DNA of 64,000 nt from Acidocella sp. KAb 2-4 (lineage in GTDB: Bacteria; Pseudomonadota; Alphaproteobacteria; Acetobacterales; Acetobacteraceae): contig NZ_JAJDJU010000002.1 of NCBI RefSeq assembly GCF_020567705.1, positions 62,001 to 126,000 on the forward strand, given 5' to 3'. The notes under the pieces were generated by a model that had not been told where the DNA came from, did not search any database, and saw nothing but the letters and a program-made list of their open reading frames with translations. Below are positions 1 to 9,620 of the stretch, piece after piece. The position numbers and the translations under genes were made by a program. The first letter of the stretch is position 1, and each line of letters opens with the position of its first letter.

Positions 1-1
1 C

Positions 2-472
2 CTCGCCGCGATCCTCTCCGGCATCCAGGCGGCCAAGCCGGTATTCGTGAAAATCGCGCCGGATCTCGACGAGGAAGCGCTGGAGGCGGTGATCTCGGTG
101 GCGGTGCAGCATGGGGTGACGGGGCTGATCGTCTCCAACACCACCATCGCCCGCCCGGCCAGCTTGCAAAGCCGCTTCAAGGGCGAGACGGGCGGGCTTT
201 CGGGCGCGCCGCTCTTTGCGCCCTCCACCGCCATGCTGGCCAAGGCGTATAAGCTGGCCGGGGGGCGGCTGATGTTCATTGGCGCGGGCGGGATTTTCAC
301 GCCAGAGGACGCGCTGGCCAAAATCCTGGCCGGGGCGTCGCTGGTGCAGCTTTACACCGGCTTCGCCTATCAGGGCCCGGCGCTGCTGCCCCGGCTCAAG
401 GCCGGACTGGCGGCGTTGTTGCGCGCGCGCGGCTTCGCCAGCGTGGCCGAGGCGGTGGGGGCCGGCGCGTGA
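2..472 (+). CDS. pyrD: Dihydroorotate dehydrogenase (quinone), C-terminal part
   Basis: Partial gene; the 5' end lies before the window, and the reading frame is open from base 2. It oxidises dihydroorotate to orotate in pyrimidine synthesis, at the inner membrane with quinone as acceptor. The visible ~156 residues carry the FMN-barrel C-terminal motifs: VKIAPDL, the SNTT block, LSGAPLF, and the phosphate-binding GAGGI near the end, followed by the usual LYTGFAYQGP segment. The TGA stop overlaps the GTG start of the next gene by 4 nt, so the two are probably translationally coupled. Class 2 assignment rests on the C-terminal motifs only. Confidence 0.93.
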   Translation, partial: LAAILSGIQAAKPVFVKIAPDLDEEALEAVISVAVQHGVTGLIVSNTTIARPASLQSRFKGETGGLSGAPLFAPSTAMLAKAYKLAGGRLMFIGAGGIFTPEDALAKILAGASLVQLYTGFAYQGPALLPRLKAGLAALLRARGFASVAEAVGAGA

Positions 473-1296
473 GCGGGTTCAGCGAACTGGCGCGCCGCTA
501 TGACGGCTTCATCGTCGATCTCTGGGGCGTGGTGCATGACGGCGTGCGGCCCTTGCCCGGTGTGCTGGACTGCCTGGCCCGGCTGCGCGAGGCGGGCAAG
601 AGGGTGGTGTTCCTCTCCAACGCGCCGCGCCGCCCGCATGGCATCGCCGCGCAGCTCGCCAATATGGGCGTGGTGCCGGAGCTGTATCACGGCATCATGT
701 CGAGCGGGGAGGCGGTGTTTTTGATGCTGCGCGACCGCACGGATGAGGCGGCGGCGCTCGGGCGGCGGCTCTATCACCTCGGCCCGCCGCGTGACCGCGA
801 CGTGTTCGACACCCTGCCCTATGAGGAGGCGGGCGACCCGGCGGCGGCGGATTTCATCCTCAATACCGGGCCGGACGATGTGCTTGGCCCGCAGGACCCC
901 GAGCTTTACCGCCCGGTGTTGGCGGCGGGGCTGAAGGCGGGGATTCCGATGATCTGCGCCAACCCGGATTACGAGGTGATCCGCGCCGGGCAGCGCATCA
1001 TCTGCGCCGGGCTGCTGGCCGAGCTGTATAAGGCCGAGGGCGGCGTGGTGATCCAGCGCGGCAAGCCGGACCCGGCGATTTACGCCCCGACCCTGGCGAT
1101 GCTGGGTACGGCGCCGGAGCGCACGCTGGCGGTGGGCGATTCGCTGCGCACCGATATCGCGGGGGCGACGGCGGCGGGGATCGATGCGTGCTGGGTGCTG
1201 TCGGGCATCCACGCTTTACACCCCGAAAACGCCCCGGCCGAAGCGGCGGCGCATGGCCTGACCCCGCGCGCGGTGCTGCCGGGGCTGGGGTGGTAG
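469..1296 (+). CDS. HAD superfamily class IIA hydrolase (TIGR01459-like)
   Basis: A 275-aa cytosolic phosphatase-like protein. The nucleophile motif is DLWGVVHDG at residues 17-25, in place of the common DxDGxL form. Motif II is FLSNAPRRP, and the C-terminal part holds KPDPAIY and the acidic motif AVGDSLRTDIAGA. This layout matches the class IIA family related to NagD, often annotated TIGR01459 in Alphaproteobacteria; the substrate is unknown. The GTG start overlaps the pyrD stop (GTGA). The last 76 bp of this gene are repeated as a second in-frame copy 940 bp downstream, next to the pyrG stop. Confidence 0.88.
   Translation: MSGFSELARRYDGFIVDLWGVVHDGVRPLPGVLDCLARLREAGKRVVFLSNAPRRPHGIAAQLANMGVVPELYHGIMSSGEAVFLMLRDRTDEAAALGRRLYHLGPPRDRDVFDTLPYEEAGDPAAADFILNTGPDDVLGPQDPELYRPVLAAGLKAGIPMICANPDYEVIRAGQRIICAGLLAELYKAEGGVVIQRGKPDPAIYAPTLAMLGTAPERTLAVGDSLRTDIAGATAAGIDACWVLSGIHALHPENAPAEAAAHGLTPRAVLPGLGW
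1221..1296 (+). repeat. 76-bp direct repeat, copy 1 (3' end of the HAD gene)
   Basis: This copy is the final 76 bases of the HAD hydrolase gene including its TAG stop. It matches 2161-2236 in the same orientation with 4 substitutions and no gaps (72/76). Similarity stops abruptly on both sides. The repeat bounds an interval carrying one gene on the opposite strand. Confidence 0.95.
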
Positions 1297-1354
1297 CGGG
1301 TTAGCGCGCCGCGTCTCGCGCCGTGGCGATGACGCTGCCCACTGGCCGGAGGAC

Positions 1355-1391
1355 ACAGGCCGGATGCCACGGCGGCCCCGGCCTGTTTTTT
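1355..1391 (+). terminator. Rho-independent terminator after the HAD gene
   Basis: A perfect 9-bp stem, ACAGGCCGG at 1355-1363 pairing with CCGGCCTGT at 1378-1386, is followed by a run of six T. It lies between the convergent HAD gene and the small secreted-protein gene. Confidence 0.85.
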
Positions 1392-1411
1392 GTGGCAAAG
1401 GACAATACGTC

Positions 1412-1741
1412 TCAGTACGGGTCGACGTAAATCTGCACTGTCTGGCCATCGCGCTGGGCGGTGCCGTTCCAGCCCTGACGGACAAATACGCTGCCCTGGT
1501 TGTTAGGGGTGTTCAGTTCCGGGTGCGGATTCTGCCGGCTGGGCTCATGGGCCGTAAGGCTGACATTGGTATACCCCTTGCCGTTGAGTTGCTGAGCCAG
1601 CTGCGCCTGCGATTCATCGGCCGAGACCGTGAGGGCAACGCTGTTCGCCGGGGTGAACGGGCCTGCGGCACAAGCGGGGAACGCGGCAGCCAAACCGGCA
1701 ACCAGGCTCAAGGCCGACACGGCCTTGCGCGTCATAGACAT
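1412..1741 (-). CDS. Small secreted protein of unknown function
   Basis: A 109-aa protein beginning MSMTRKAVSALSLVAGLAAA, a typical Sec signal peptide with a likely cleavage after ACAAG-type residues near position 25. The ATG at 1741 is preferred over longer in-frame starts because AGGAG lies about 8 nt upstream and the signal peptide then starts at residue 1. The mature part is short, Asn/Gln-rich and lacks cysteines; the stretch around GKGYTNVSL and the ending VQIYVDPY weakly recall small PepSY/BON-like periplasmic proteins, but I do not recognise a family. The gene is the only one in the interval between the two 76-bp repeats, and its upstream DNA (about 1800-2060) is clearly more AT-rich than the neighbours. 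Confidence 0.72.
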   Translation of the reverse strand: MSMTRKAVSALSLVAGLAAAFPACAAGPFTPANSVALTVSADESQAQLAQQLNGKGYTNVSLTAHEPSRQNPHPELNTPNNQGSVFVRQGWNGTAQRDGQTVQIYVDPY

Positions 1742-2160
1742 GCGGAACACTCCTGAGGGAAAATGTTGGTGGAGGTGATTTGGTCTGGAGCCAAATCTTC
1801 GCGCCAGCCTGAGCATGGAGAAAAGCCTGCGCAGAAAAATGATAAGCCCAGAAAAATGCAAAACACTATGAACCAAAAGTTTATATTAACGTTTGTGCGC
1901 CGCTCTCACGCCCATTGCTGCCCAGGCGATACCCCCTCCGCTTTTAACGGAGCCTGTTCATAGATTTCACGCGGCGCGGTTGCGTTTCTGAGCGGACGTC
2001 ATCTCACCGAATCCTCATGTTCGGGCTTTTTGTTGTAAATAAAAAACGATTACGGTCGAGCATCACGGTGCAGACGGCCTACGCCGCCTTCGGCCACGAT
2101 CCGCCTGAACCCGCCAGGCTTTCAATGATGCGCCGGGTACTGTCAGGCCGCCGCGCTGCC
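1742..2160. other. AT-richer spacer upstream of the secreted-protein gene
   Basis: About 420 bases without a convincing gene. It probably contains the minus-strand promoter of the small secreted protein, but no clean -35/-10 pair stands out. A short hairpin CTCCG (1936-1940) / CGGAG (1948-1952) is present. The plus-strand open frame here is not protein-like and is a shadow of pyrG further on. Base composition drops noticeably at 1840-2060. No transposase remnant could be recognised. Confidence 0.5.
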
Positions 2161-2236
2161 CCCCGAAAACGCCCCGGCCGAAACGGCGGCGCATGGCCCG
2201 CCCCCGCGCGCGGTGCGGCCGGGGCTGGGGTGGTAG
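2161..2236 (+). repeat. 76-bp direct repeat, copy 2 (detached HAD gene tail)
   Basis: A second copy of the HAD gene's 3' end, including a TAG stop at 2234-2236, sits 23 bases beyond the pyrG stop. The four differences from 1221-1296 are all substitutions, so the copy keeps the reading frame of the original but has no gene body in front of it. Confidence 0.95.
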
Positions 2237-2259
2237 GGGCTGGCCGGCAGGACCGCGGC

Positions 2260-4331
<2,072 letters not shown>

Positions 4332-4409
4332 GAGCGGGCCTGGCTGGAAAAGGTTTCGCGGCTTCTAAAGCGCCCGGGCCGAATGTTCAACCACGGGCGC
4401 GGGCGGGGC

Positions 4410-5141
4410 TCAGCCGCGCGGGGCGGCGGCGGCGATCGCCAAGAGGTCTTCGGCCTTGAGGCTGGCGCCGCCGACCAGCGCGCCACCCACCTCGGGCAGG
4501 GACAGCAGGCTGGCGGCGTTGCCCGGTTTCACCGAACCGCCATACAGGATGCGCAAGCCCTTGCCGGCTTCGCCCAGCTTTTCCACCAGCGCGGCGCGGA
4601 TGGCGCCATGCATGGCGACGACATCGGCCTCGGTCGGGGTGCGCCCGGTGCCGATGGCCCAGACCGGCTCATAGGCGATGACCCCCGCGAAGCCCGCGGG
4701 CAGGCTGTGCGCGAGCTGGCTGCGCACCACATGCTCGGCCTCGCCGGCATCGCGCTCGGCCTCGGTCTCGCCGACGCAGATAATCGGCGTCAGCCCGGCG
4801 GCAATGGCCGCCTGGGCCTTGCCGGCGACGGTAGCGCTGGTCTCGCCATGGTCGTGCCGACGCTCGGAATGGCCGAGGATGACGAAGCTGGCCCCCGCCT
4901 CGGCCAGCATGGCGGCGGCGACATCGCCGGTATGCGCGCCTTGGGCGGCGCCATGGCAATCCTGCCCGCCCACGCCGACGCCCGCCCCCGCCAGCGCCGC
5001 CGCCAGACGCTCGATGAGCGTGAAAGGCGGGCAGATCAGCAGATCGGTATGCGCGCTGGCGGCGCGCAGGGCCGCGGCATAGGCCGGGATGTCGGCCAGG
5101 CGGCCATGCATTTTCCAGTTACCAGCAATAAGTTGCCGCAT
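4410..5141 (-). CDS. tpiA: Triosephosphate isomerase
   Basis: A 243-aa glycolytic enzyme interconverting dihydroxyacetone phosphate and glyceraldehyde 3-phosphate. Catalytic residues are visible: Lys10 in GNWKMHG, His91 in ILGHSERR, and Glu158 in [11 protein letters not shown]; the phosphate-binding ILYGGSVKP follows. The start at 5141 ([10 protein letters not shown]) fits the family and has GGGAG about 8 nt upstream; a longer in-frame ATG at 5162 would add seven unconserved residues. It heads the tpiA-secG-pyrG group. Two palindromes lie upstream at 5196-5244. Confidence 0.97.
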   Translation of the reverse strand: MRQLIAGNWKMHGRLADIPAYAAALRAASAHTDLLICPPFTLIERLAAALAGAGVGVGGQDCHGAAQGAHTGDVAAAMLAEAGASFVILGHSERRHDHGETSATVAGKAQAAIAAGLTPIICVGETEAERDAGEAEHVVRSQLAHSLPAGFAGVIAYEPVWAIGTGRTPTEADVVAMHGAIRAALVEKLGEAGKGLRILYGGSVKPGNAASLLSLPEVGGALVGGASLKAEDLLAIAAAAPRG

Positions 5142-5195
5142 GTCGTGAGCTCCCATGATCAATAGTGCAATTTGTCGCGAAAATCGATTTTGCTG

Positions 5196-5208
5196 TTATG
5201 CAGCATAA
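5196..5208. promoter_or_regulatory. Perfect palindrome, candidate operator 1
   Basis: TTATGC-A-GCATAA is a perfect 13-nt palindrome in the divergent region between tpiA and the 55-codon gene. Its TGCAGCATAA half (5199-5208) recurs exactly at 5232-5241, 33 bp away, about three helical turns. This looks like a pair of sites for a dimeric regulator; which regulator is unknown. Confidence 0.5.
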
Positions 5209-5227
5209 ACATTGGACAGCGCCTGTT

Positions 5228-5244
5228 GCATTGCAGCATAATGC
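5228..5244. promoter_or_regulatory. Imperfect palindrome, candidate operator 2
   Basis: GCATT and AATGC arms flank a 7-nt centre, and the element contains the same TGCAGCATAA decamer as the perfect palindrome upstream. It overlaps a possible promoter for the small gene (TTGGAC at 5212-5217 and GCATAA/CATAAT at 5236-5242), where bound protein would block transcription. Confidence 0.45.
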
Positions 5245-5270
5245 CTCCGAACGTGTAAGGAGTGCGATCG

Positions 5271-5438
5271 ATGCTCATGTTTTTGGCGATCCTGTTTGGT
5301 TGCGTGGCGTTGCTGCTGGCGGCGCAGGCGATGGACGTTGAGTGCCAGAAGCCGCGCGCGCGCCGCCGCGCCATGGGGCGCAGCGCCGCCACGCAGAGCG
5401 GCTACCCGAACCACCACGCCATGGGCGGTGCCCGCTAA
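5271..5438 (+). CDS. Small membrane-associated protein, 55 aa
   Basis: A short gene supported by a strong ribosome binding site, AAGGAG at 5257-5262, 8 nt before the ATG, and by a terminator just downstream. Residues 1-20 (MLMFLAILFGCVALLLAAQA) form one hydrophobic segment, either a membrane anchor or an uncleaved signal. Cys25 follows, then a basic stretch (KPRARRRAMGR) and a polar His-containing tail ending HHAMGGAR. I do not recognise a family. It is divergent from tpiA, shares the palindromic control region with it, and appears to be a single-gene transcript. Confidence 0.65.
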   Translation: MLMFLAILFGCVALLLAAQAMDVECQKPRARRRAMGRSAATQSGYPNHHAMGGAR

Positions 5439-5492
5439 GCGCGGGCCGCGATCAACCTCGCCGCGGCCCAGGCTGGCGGCGATAGGTAAACA

Positions 5493-5524
5493 GGGCGCCC
5501 CTCGCCGGGCGCCTTTATTTTTTT
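5493..5524 (+). terminator. Rho-independent terminator after the 55-aa gene
   Basis: GGCGCCC (5494-5500) pairs with GGGCGCC (5507-5513) around a 6-nt loop, followed by TTTATTTTTTT. It closes the small-gene transcript before the ppiD promoter. Confidence 0.85.
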
Positions 5525-5564
5525 CGGCCATCTCGCACATCCAGGCGGTCATTCCATACATCAT

Positions 5565-5593
5565 TTGCCCAGTTCCGGGGGCCTAGCTATAGA
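5565..5593 (+). promoter_or_regulatory. Candidate promoter of the ppiD-trp-moa run
   Basis: TTGCCC (5565-5570) and TATAGA (5588-5593) are separated by 17 nt, a good sigma-70 type layout, 27 nt before the ppiD start and just after the preceding terminator. No other credible promoter or terminator is seen before lexA. Confidence 0.6.
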
Positions 5594-5620
5594 GGCGACG
5601 GTTTTGGGTAAAGAGAGCCG

Positions 5621-7501
5621 ATGCTGGTCTGGGTCCGTAATTTGATGAGCAGCTGGGTGGCGCGGGGGTTTTTTGGCCTCCTGATCGCCGTTTTCGTGCT
5701 GTGGGGCATCTCCAACGTGTTCACGCTGACGGGTGGCAGCACCACGGTCGCGCATGTCGCCGGGCAGCCGGTGGATATGGCGGCGGTGCAGGCCGCGTAT
5801 CAGGCCGGGCTGAACCAGGCCGCGCAAAACGGCCAGGCGCAGCCTGACCTCGCCACCCGCCAGCAGATCGCGGGGCAGGCCCTGGCGCAGGTTTTGCGCA
5901 AGCAGGTGCTGGCGCAGGAGGCGGCGCATCTGGGTCTCGCGGTGCCCGATGACGCGGTGCGCCAGATGCTGGACAACATCCCGCAATTCCAGACCAACGG
6001 CGCCTTCGACAAGACGAAATTCACCCAGGTGCTGGCGCAGAACAATATGTCGCCCGACCAGTTCATCGGCGATGTGCAGAATGATCTGCGCAACCGCCAG
6101 CTGCTCGGCCCGATCTTCGCCGGGGTGCAGGCGCCGGATGCGCTGCTCAAGCCGCTCTTCACGGCGCTGGCGCAGCAGCGTTTCGCCAGCCTGGTGCAGA
6201 TCCCGGTGGCGGCGCAGCCCATGCCGGCGGCGCCGGATGACGCGGTGCTGCAACGCTATTGGCGCAACCACCCGGACCAGTTCACCGCCCCGGAATACCG
6301 CAAGATCAAGCTGGTGATTCTTTCCCCGGCGCTGCTTGCCCCGCATGAGCAGGTGGCGCAGGCGGATGTGGATGCCGCCTATGCTCGCGCCCAGGCGAGC
6401 GCGCCGAGCGTGCCCGCGCGCAGCGTGCAGGTGCTCTCGGTCGGTGATCTCGCCAGCTCATCGCGGCTGCAGGCAGCGTGGAAAAAGGGCGCCTCCTGGG
6501 ACAAGATGCAGGCGATGGCCAAGAGCTACGGCGCCAGCGCGATCGTGCTCGACCACGCGACGCAGACGCAGATCCCCAACCCCAGCCTCGCGGCGGCGGT
6601 GTTCGCGGCGCAGCCGGGCGCGGTGGTCGGGCCGGTGGCGGGCGATACCGGCATGTATGTGTTCAAGGTGACCGAGGCCGGACAGGGCGGGCCGGACGAG
6701 GCGGCGCTGAAGGCGCAGATCACCCAGCAGCTGCAATTGCAGAAAGCGCAGGCCGATGTCGCGCAGGCTGTGGACGCGGTGCAGGACGCGCTGGCCGGGC
6801 AGACGCCGCTCGACCAATTGCCCGGCAATCTTGGCCTGACGGCGGTGGAGGGCACGCTGGACGCCAATGGCAACACCCCGGATGGCACGCCCGCGCCGCT
6901 GCCGGGCGGCGATGACCTCCGGCAGGCGGTGCTGAAGGCGGCGTTCGCGGCGCATCAGGGCGACCCGGCGCAGCTCACCAACGGCCCTGATGGCAGCTAT
7001 TTCGCGCTCACCGTGGATCAGGTGATCCCGCCCGCGCTGGCGCCCTTCGCGCAGGTGCGCGGCAAGGTGCTGGCCGCCTGGACCGCCGACGCGCAGAGCC
7101 GCGAGGCCGAGCAGAAGGCGGCCGACATGTTTTATGCCGTGAACCACGGCCAGGCGCTGCCGGCGCTGGCCGCCGCCGGGCATGAGAGCGTGACCACCAC
7201 CGCCGCCATCACGCGCGACGGCCAGCCCCCCGCCGGGCTCGATTCGCAATTCGTCTCGGTGATCTTCAGCCTGAAGCCGGGCGAGGCGACGATGGTGCAG
7301 ACCGCGACCGGCTTCACCGTGGCGGTGCTGAGCCAGGTGGTGAACCCGACGCCGGAGCAGGACGCGGCGGATTACGCCCAACTCGGCCAGGCGATGACAA
7401 AGCTGCTGCAGCAGGATATCGGTGGCAGCTTCCTTGACGGGCTGCAGCAGCGCGACAAGGTGAATGTGAACCAGAAGCTGTTCTCGCAGCTTTATCAGTG
7501 A
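5621..7501 (+). CDS. ppiD: SurA/PpiD-type peptidylprolyl isomerase
   Basis: A 626-aa membrane-anchored periplasmic folding factor. Residues about 15-35 form the single N-terminal transmembrane anchor, followed by a SurA_N-like helical region (VAHVAGQPVDMAAVQAAYQ onward), a parvulin-like PPIC region in the middle (about 220-360), and a long C-terminal part. The parvulin core is divergent, as often in PpiD, so isomerase activity is uncertain and a chaperone role is more likely. It lies 13 bp before trpE, which makes it the likely first gene of the trp transcript. Confidence 0.85.
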   Translation: MLVWVRNLMSSWVARGFFGLLIAVFVLWGISNVFTLTGGSTTVAHVAGQPVDMAAVQAAYQAGLNQAAQNGQAQPDLATRQQIAGQALAQVLRKQVLAQEAAHLGLAVPDDAVRQMLDNIPQFQTNGAFDKTKFTQVLAQNNMSPDQFIGDVQNDLRNRQLLGPIFAGVQAPDALLKPLFTALAQQRFASLVQIPVAAQPMPAAPDDAVLQRYWRNHPDQFTAPEYRKIKLVILSPALLAPHEQVAQADVDAAYARAQASAPSVPARSVQVLSVGDLASSSRLQAAWKKGASWDKMQAMAKSYGASAIVLDHATQTQIPNPSLAAAVFAAQPGAVVGPVAGDTGMYVFKVTEAGQGGPDEAALKAQITQQLQLQKAQADVAQAVDAVQDALAGQTPLDQLPGNLGLTAVEGTLDANGNTPDGTPAPLPGGDDLRQAVLKAAFAAHQGDPAQLTNGPDGSYFALTVDQVIPPALAPFAQVRGKVLAAWTADAQSREAEQKAADMFYAVNHGQALPALAAAGHESVTTTAAITRDGQPPAGLDSQFVSVIFSLKPGEATMVQTATGFTVAVLSQVVNPTPEQDAADYAQLGQAMTKLLQQDIGGSFLDGLQQRDKVNVNQKLFSQLYQ

Positions 7502-7514
7502 CGTTGGACAGAGC

Positions 7515-9023
7515 ATGAACGCCGTTTCCCCCGACCGTTTCGAGACCTTCCGGGCCGCCTATGAACAGGGACGCGGCGCGCTGGTCTGGCGGCACGGGAT
7601 CGCCGATCTGCTGACCCCGGTGGCGGCATTCCTCAAGGTGGCGCACGGTCAGCCCTACTCGTTCCTGTTTGAGAGCGTGGAGGGCGGCGTGGCGCGCGGG
7701 CGCTACTCGATCATCGCCATGGCGCCGGACCTGATCTGGCGCTGCGAGCACGGCATCGCCTCGATCAACCGCGACGCGCGGACCAGCCCCGATGCCTTCG
7801 CGCCGGTGGGCGAGGCGCCGCTGAAAAATCTGCGCGGACTGATCGAGCAGGCGCGGCTCGACGTGCCCGAAGGGCTGCCGCCGATGACCGGCGGGCTGCT
7901 CGGCTATCTGGGCTATGACATGGTGCGGCTGATGGAGGAGCTGCCGGCGCTGAAGCCGGATGTGCTCGGCATCCCCGACGGCATTCTCGCCCGCCCCGGC
8001 CTGTTCATCATCTTCGACGGCGTGACCGACGAGATGACGCTGGCTGCGCCGGTATATCCGCGCGAAGGCGTGAGCGCCGCCGCCGCCTATGCCGCCGCCG
8101 AGGCGCGGTTGAACGGGCTGGCCGAGGCGCTGGACCGCCCCGTGCCGCCGCTCACCGGGCGGCTGCTGGAGCCGCTGGAGCAGAGCTCCAACATGGACAA
8201 GGATGAATTCCTCGGCGTGGTGGAGACGGCGAAGAACTACATCCGCGCCGGCGATGCTTTCCAGATCGTGCCCTCGCAGCGTTTCGAGGCGAAATTCTCG
8301 CTGCCGCCCTTCGCGCTCTATCGCAGCCTGCGCCGTATCAACCCGGCGCCGTTCCTGTTCTTCCTGGATTTCGGCAGCTTCACCGCCGTCGGCTCCAGCC
8401 CGGAGATCCTGGTGCGCTGCCGCGATGGCAAGGTGACGATCCGCCCGCTGGCGGGCACGCGCCGCCGCGGCGCCGATACCGCCGAGGATCTGGCGCTGGA
8501 GGCCGAATTGCTGGCCGATCCCAAGGAGCGGGCCGAGCATCTGATGCTGCTCGATCTCGGGCGCAACGATGTCGGCCGGGTTTCTGAGATCGGCTCGGTG
8601 CGGGTGGTGGAGAGCTTCGTGATCGAGCGCTTCTCGCATGTGATGCACATCTCTTCGACCGTCGAGGGCAAGCTGCGCTCCGATCTCGACGCGCTGGACG
8701 CGCTGATCGCCGGCTTCCCCGCCGGCACGCTCTCGGGCGCGCCGAAGGTGCGGGCGATGGAGATCATCGAGGAGCTGGAGCCCTCGCGCCGCGGGCTTTA
8801 TGCCGGGTGCATCGGCTATTTCGCCGCCAATGGCTCGATGGATACTTGCATCGGTCTGCGCACCGCGGTGGTGAAGGATGGCATGATGTATGTGCAGGCG
8901 GGGGTTGGCGTGGTCGCCGATTCGGATGCCGAGGCCGAATACATGGAATCGGTGCAGAAGGCGCGCGCGCTGTTCCGCGCCGCGGAGGACGCGGTCCGCT
9001 ATGTCACCGCGCCGGAGGCTTGA
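7515..9023 (+). CDS. trpE: Anthranilate synthase component I
   Basis: A 502-aa enzyme forming anthranilate from chorismate with TrpG. The N-terminal region has the conserved block PYSFLFESVEGG; the chorismate-binding domain shows GDAFQIVPSQRF, GSSPEILVR, PLAGTRRRG, and AGFPAGTLSGAPKVRAMEII. Only 13 bp separate it from ppiD, so there is no room for a Trp leader peptide or attenuator. It starts the compact trp-moa gene run. Confidence 0.97.
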   Translation: MNAVSPDRFETFRAAYEQGRGALVWRHGIADLLTPVAAFLKVAHGQPYSFLFESVEGGVARGRYSIIAMAPDLIWRCEHGIASINRDARTSPDAFAPVGEAPLKNLRGLIEQARLDVPEGLPPMTGGLLGYLGYDMVRLMEELPALKPDVLGIPDGILARPGLFIIFDGVTDEMTLAAPVYPREGVSAAAAYAAAEARLNGLAEALDRPVPPLTGRLLEPLEQSSNMDKDEFLGVVETAKNYIRAGDAFQIVPSQRFEAKFSLPPFALYRSLRRINPAPFLFFLDFGSFTAVGSSPEILVRCRDGKVTIRPLAGTRRRGADTAEDLALEAELLADPKERAEHLMLLDLGRNDVGRVSEIGSVRVVESFVIERFSHVMHISSTVEGKLRSDLDALDALIAGFPAGTLSGAPKVRAMEIIEELEPSRRGLYAGCIGYFAANGSMDTCIGLRTAVVKDGMMYVQAGVGVVADSDAEAEYMESVQKARALFRAAEDAVRYVTAPEA

Positions 9024-9026
9024 GCC

Positions 9027-9620
9027 ATGATCCTGCTGATCGATAATTATGACAGCTTCACCTTCAACCTCGTGCAGTTCCTGGGCGATCTGGGGGCGAC
9101 CTGCGTGGTGAAGCGCAACGACACGCTGACAGCCGAGGAGGCGCTGGCGCTGAACCCCGAGGCCGTGGTGCTCTCGCCCGGCCCGTGCACGCCCAATGAC
9201 GCGGGGATTTGCCTCGACATGGTGAAGCTGGCGGCAGAGCGGCGGGTACCGCTGCTGGGCGTGTGCCTCGGCCATCAGTCGATCGGCCAAGCCTTTGGCG
9301 GCGAAGTGGTGCGCGCCGCCGAGCCGGTGCATGGCAAGACCAGCCCGATCTTCCACGACAATACCGACGTGTTCGCCGGGCTGCCCAACCCGTTCACCGC
9401 CACGCGCTACCACTCGCTGATCGTGCGCCGGGCCACCCTGCCGGAGAGCCTGGTGGTGACCGCCTGGACCGAGGATGGCACCATCATGGGTCTGCGCCAT
9501 GCCACGCTGCCGATCTATGGCGTGCAGTTTCATCCCGAGAGCATCGCCACCGCAGGCGGGCACCAGATCCTGGGCAATTTCCTCAATCTGGCGCGCGAGG
9601 CGCGGAGCGTGGCGGCGTGA
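9027..9620 (+). CDS. trpG: Anthranilate synthase component II (glutamine amidotransferase)
   Basis: A 197-aa class I glutamine amidotransferase supplying ammonia to TrpE. The catalytic triad is visible: Cys80 in GVCLGHQ, and His169 and Glu171 in QFHPES. The signature LSPGPCTP is at about 49-56. It stands alone and is not fused to TrpD. It follows trpE by 3 nt, and its stop overlaps the trpD GTG start (GTGA at 9617-9620). Confidence 0.97.
   Translation: MILLIDNYDSFTFNLVQFLGDLGATCVVKRNDTLTAEEALALNPEAVVLSPGPCTPNDAGICLDMVKLAAERRVPLLGVCLGHQSIGQAFGGEVVRAAEPVHGKTSPIFHDNTDVFAGLPNPFTATRYHSLIVRRATLPESLVVTAWTEDGTIMGLRHATLPIYGVQFHPESIATAGGHQILGNFLNLAREARSVAA

Noticed and set aside
1297-2160. The repeat-bounded interval as a transposon with target duplication
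   Set aside because: No transposase or terminal inverted repeats were recognised, and 76 bp is far longer than transposon target duplications.
7314-9563. A 749-codon minus-strand open frame opposite trpE and trpG
   Set aside because: It spans two real genes on the opposite strand and has no protein-like features.
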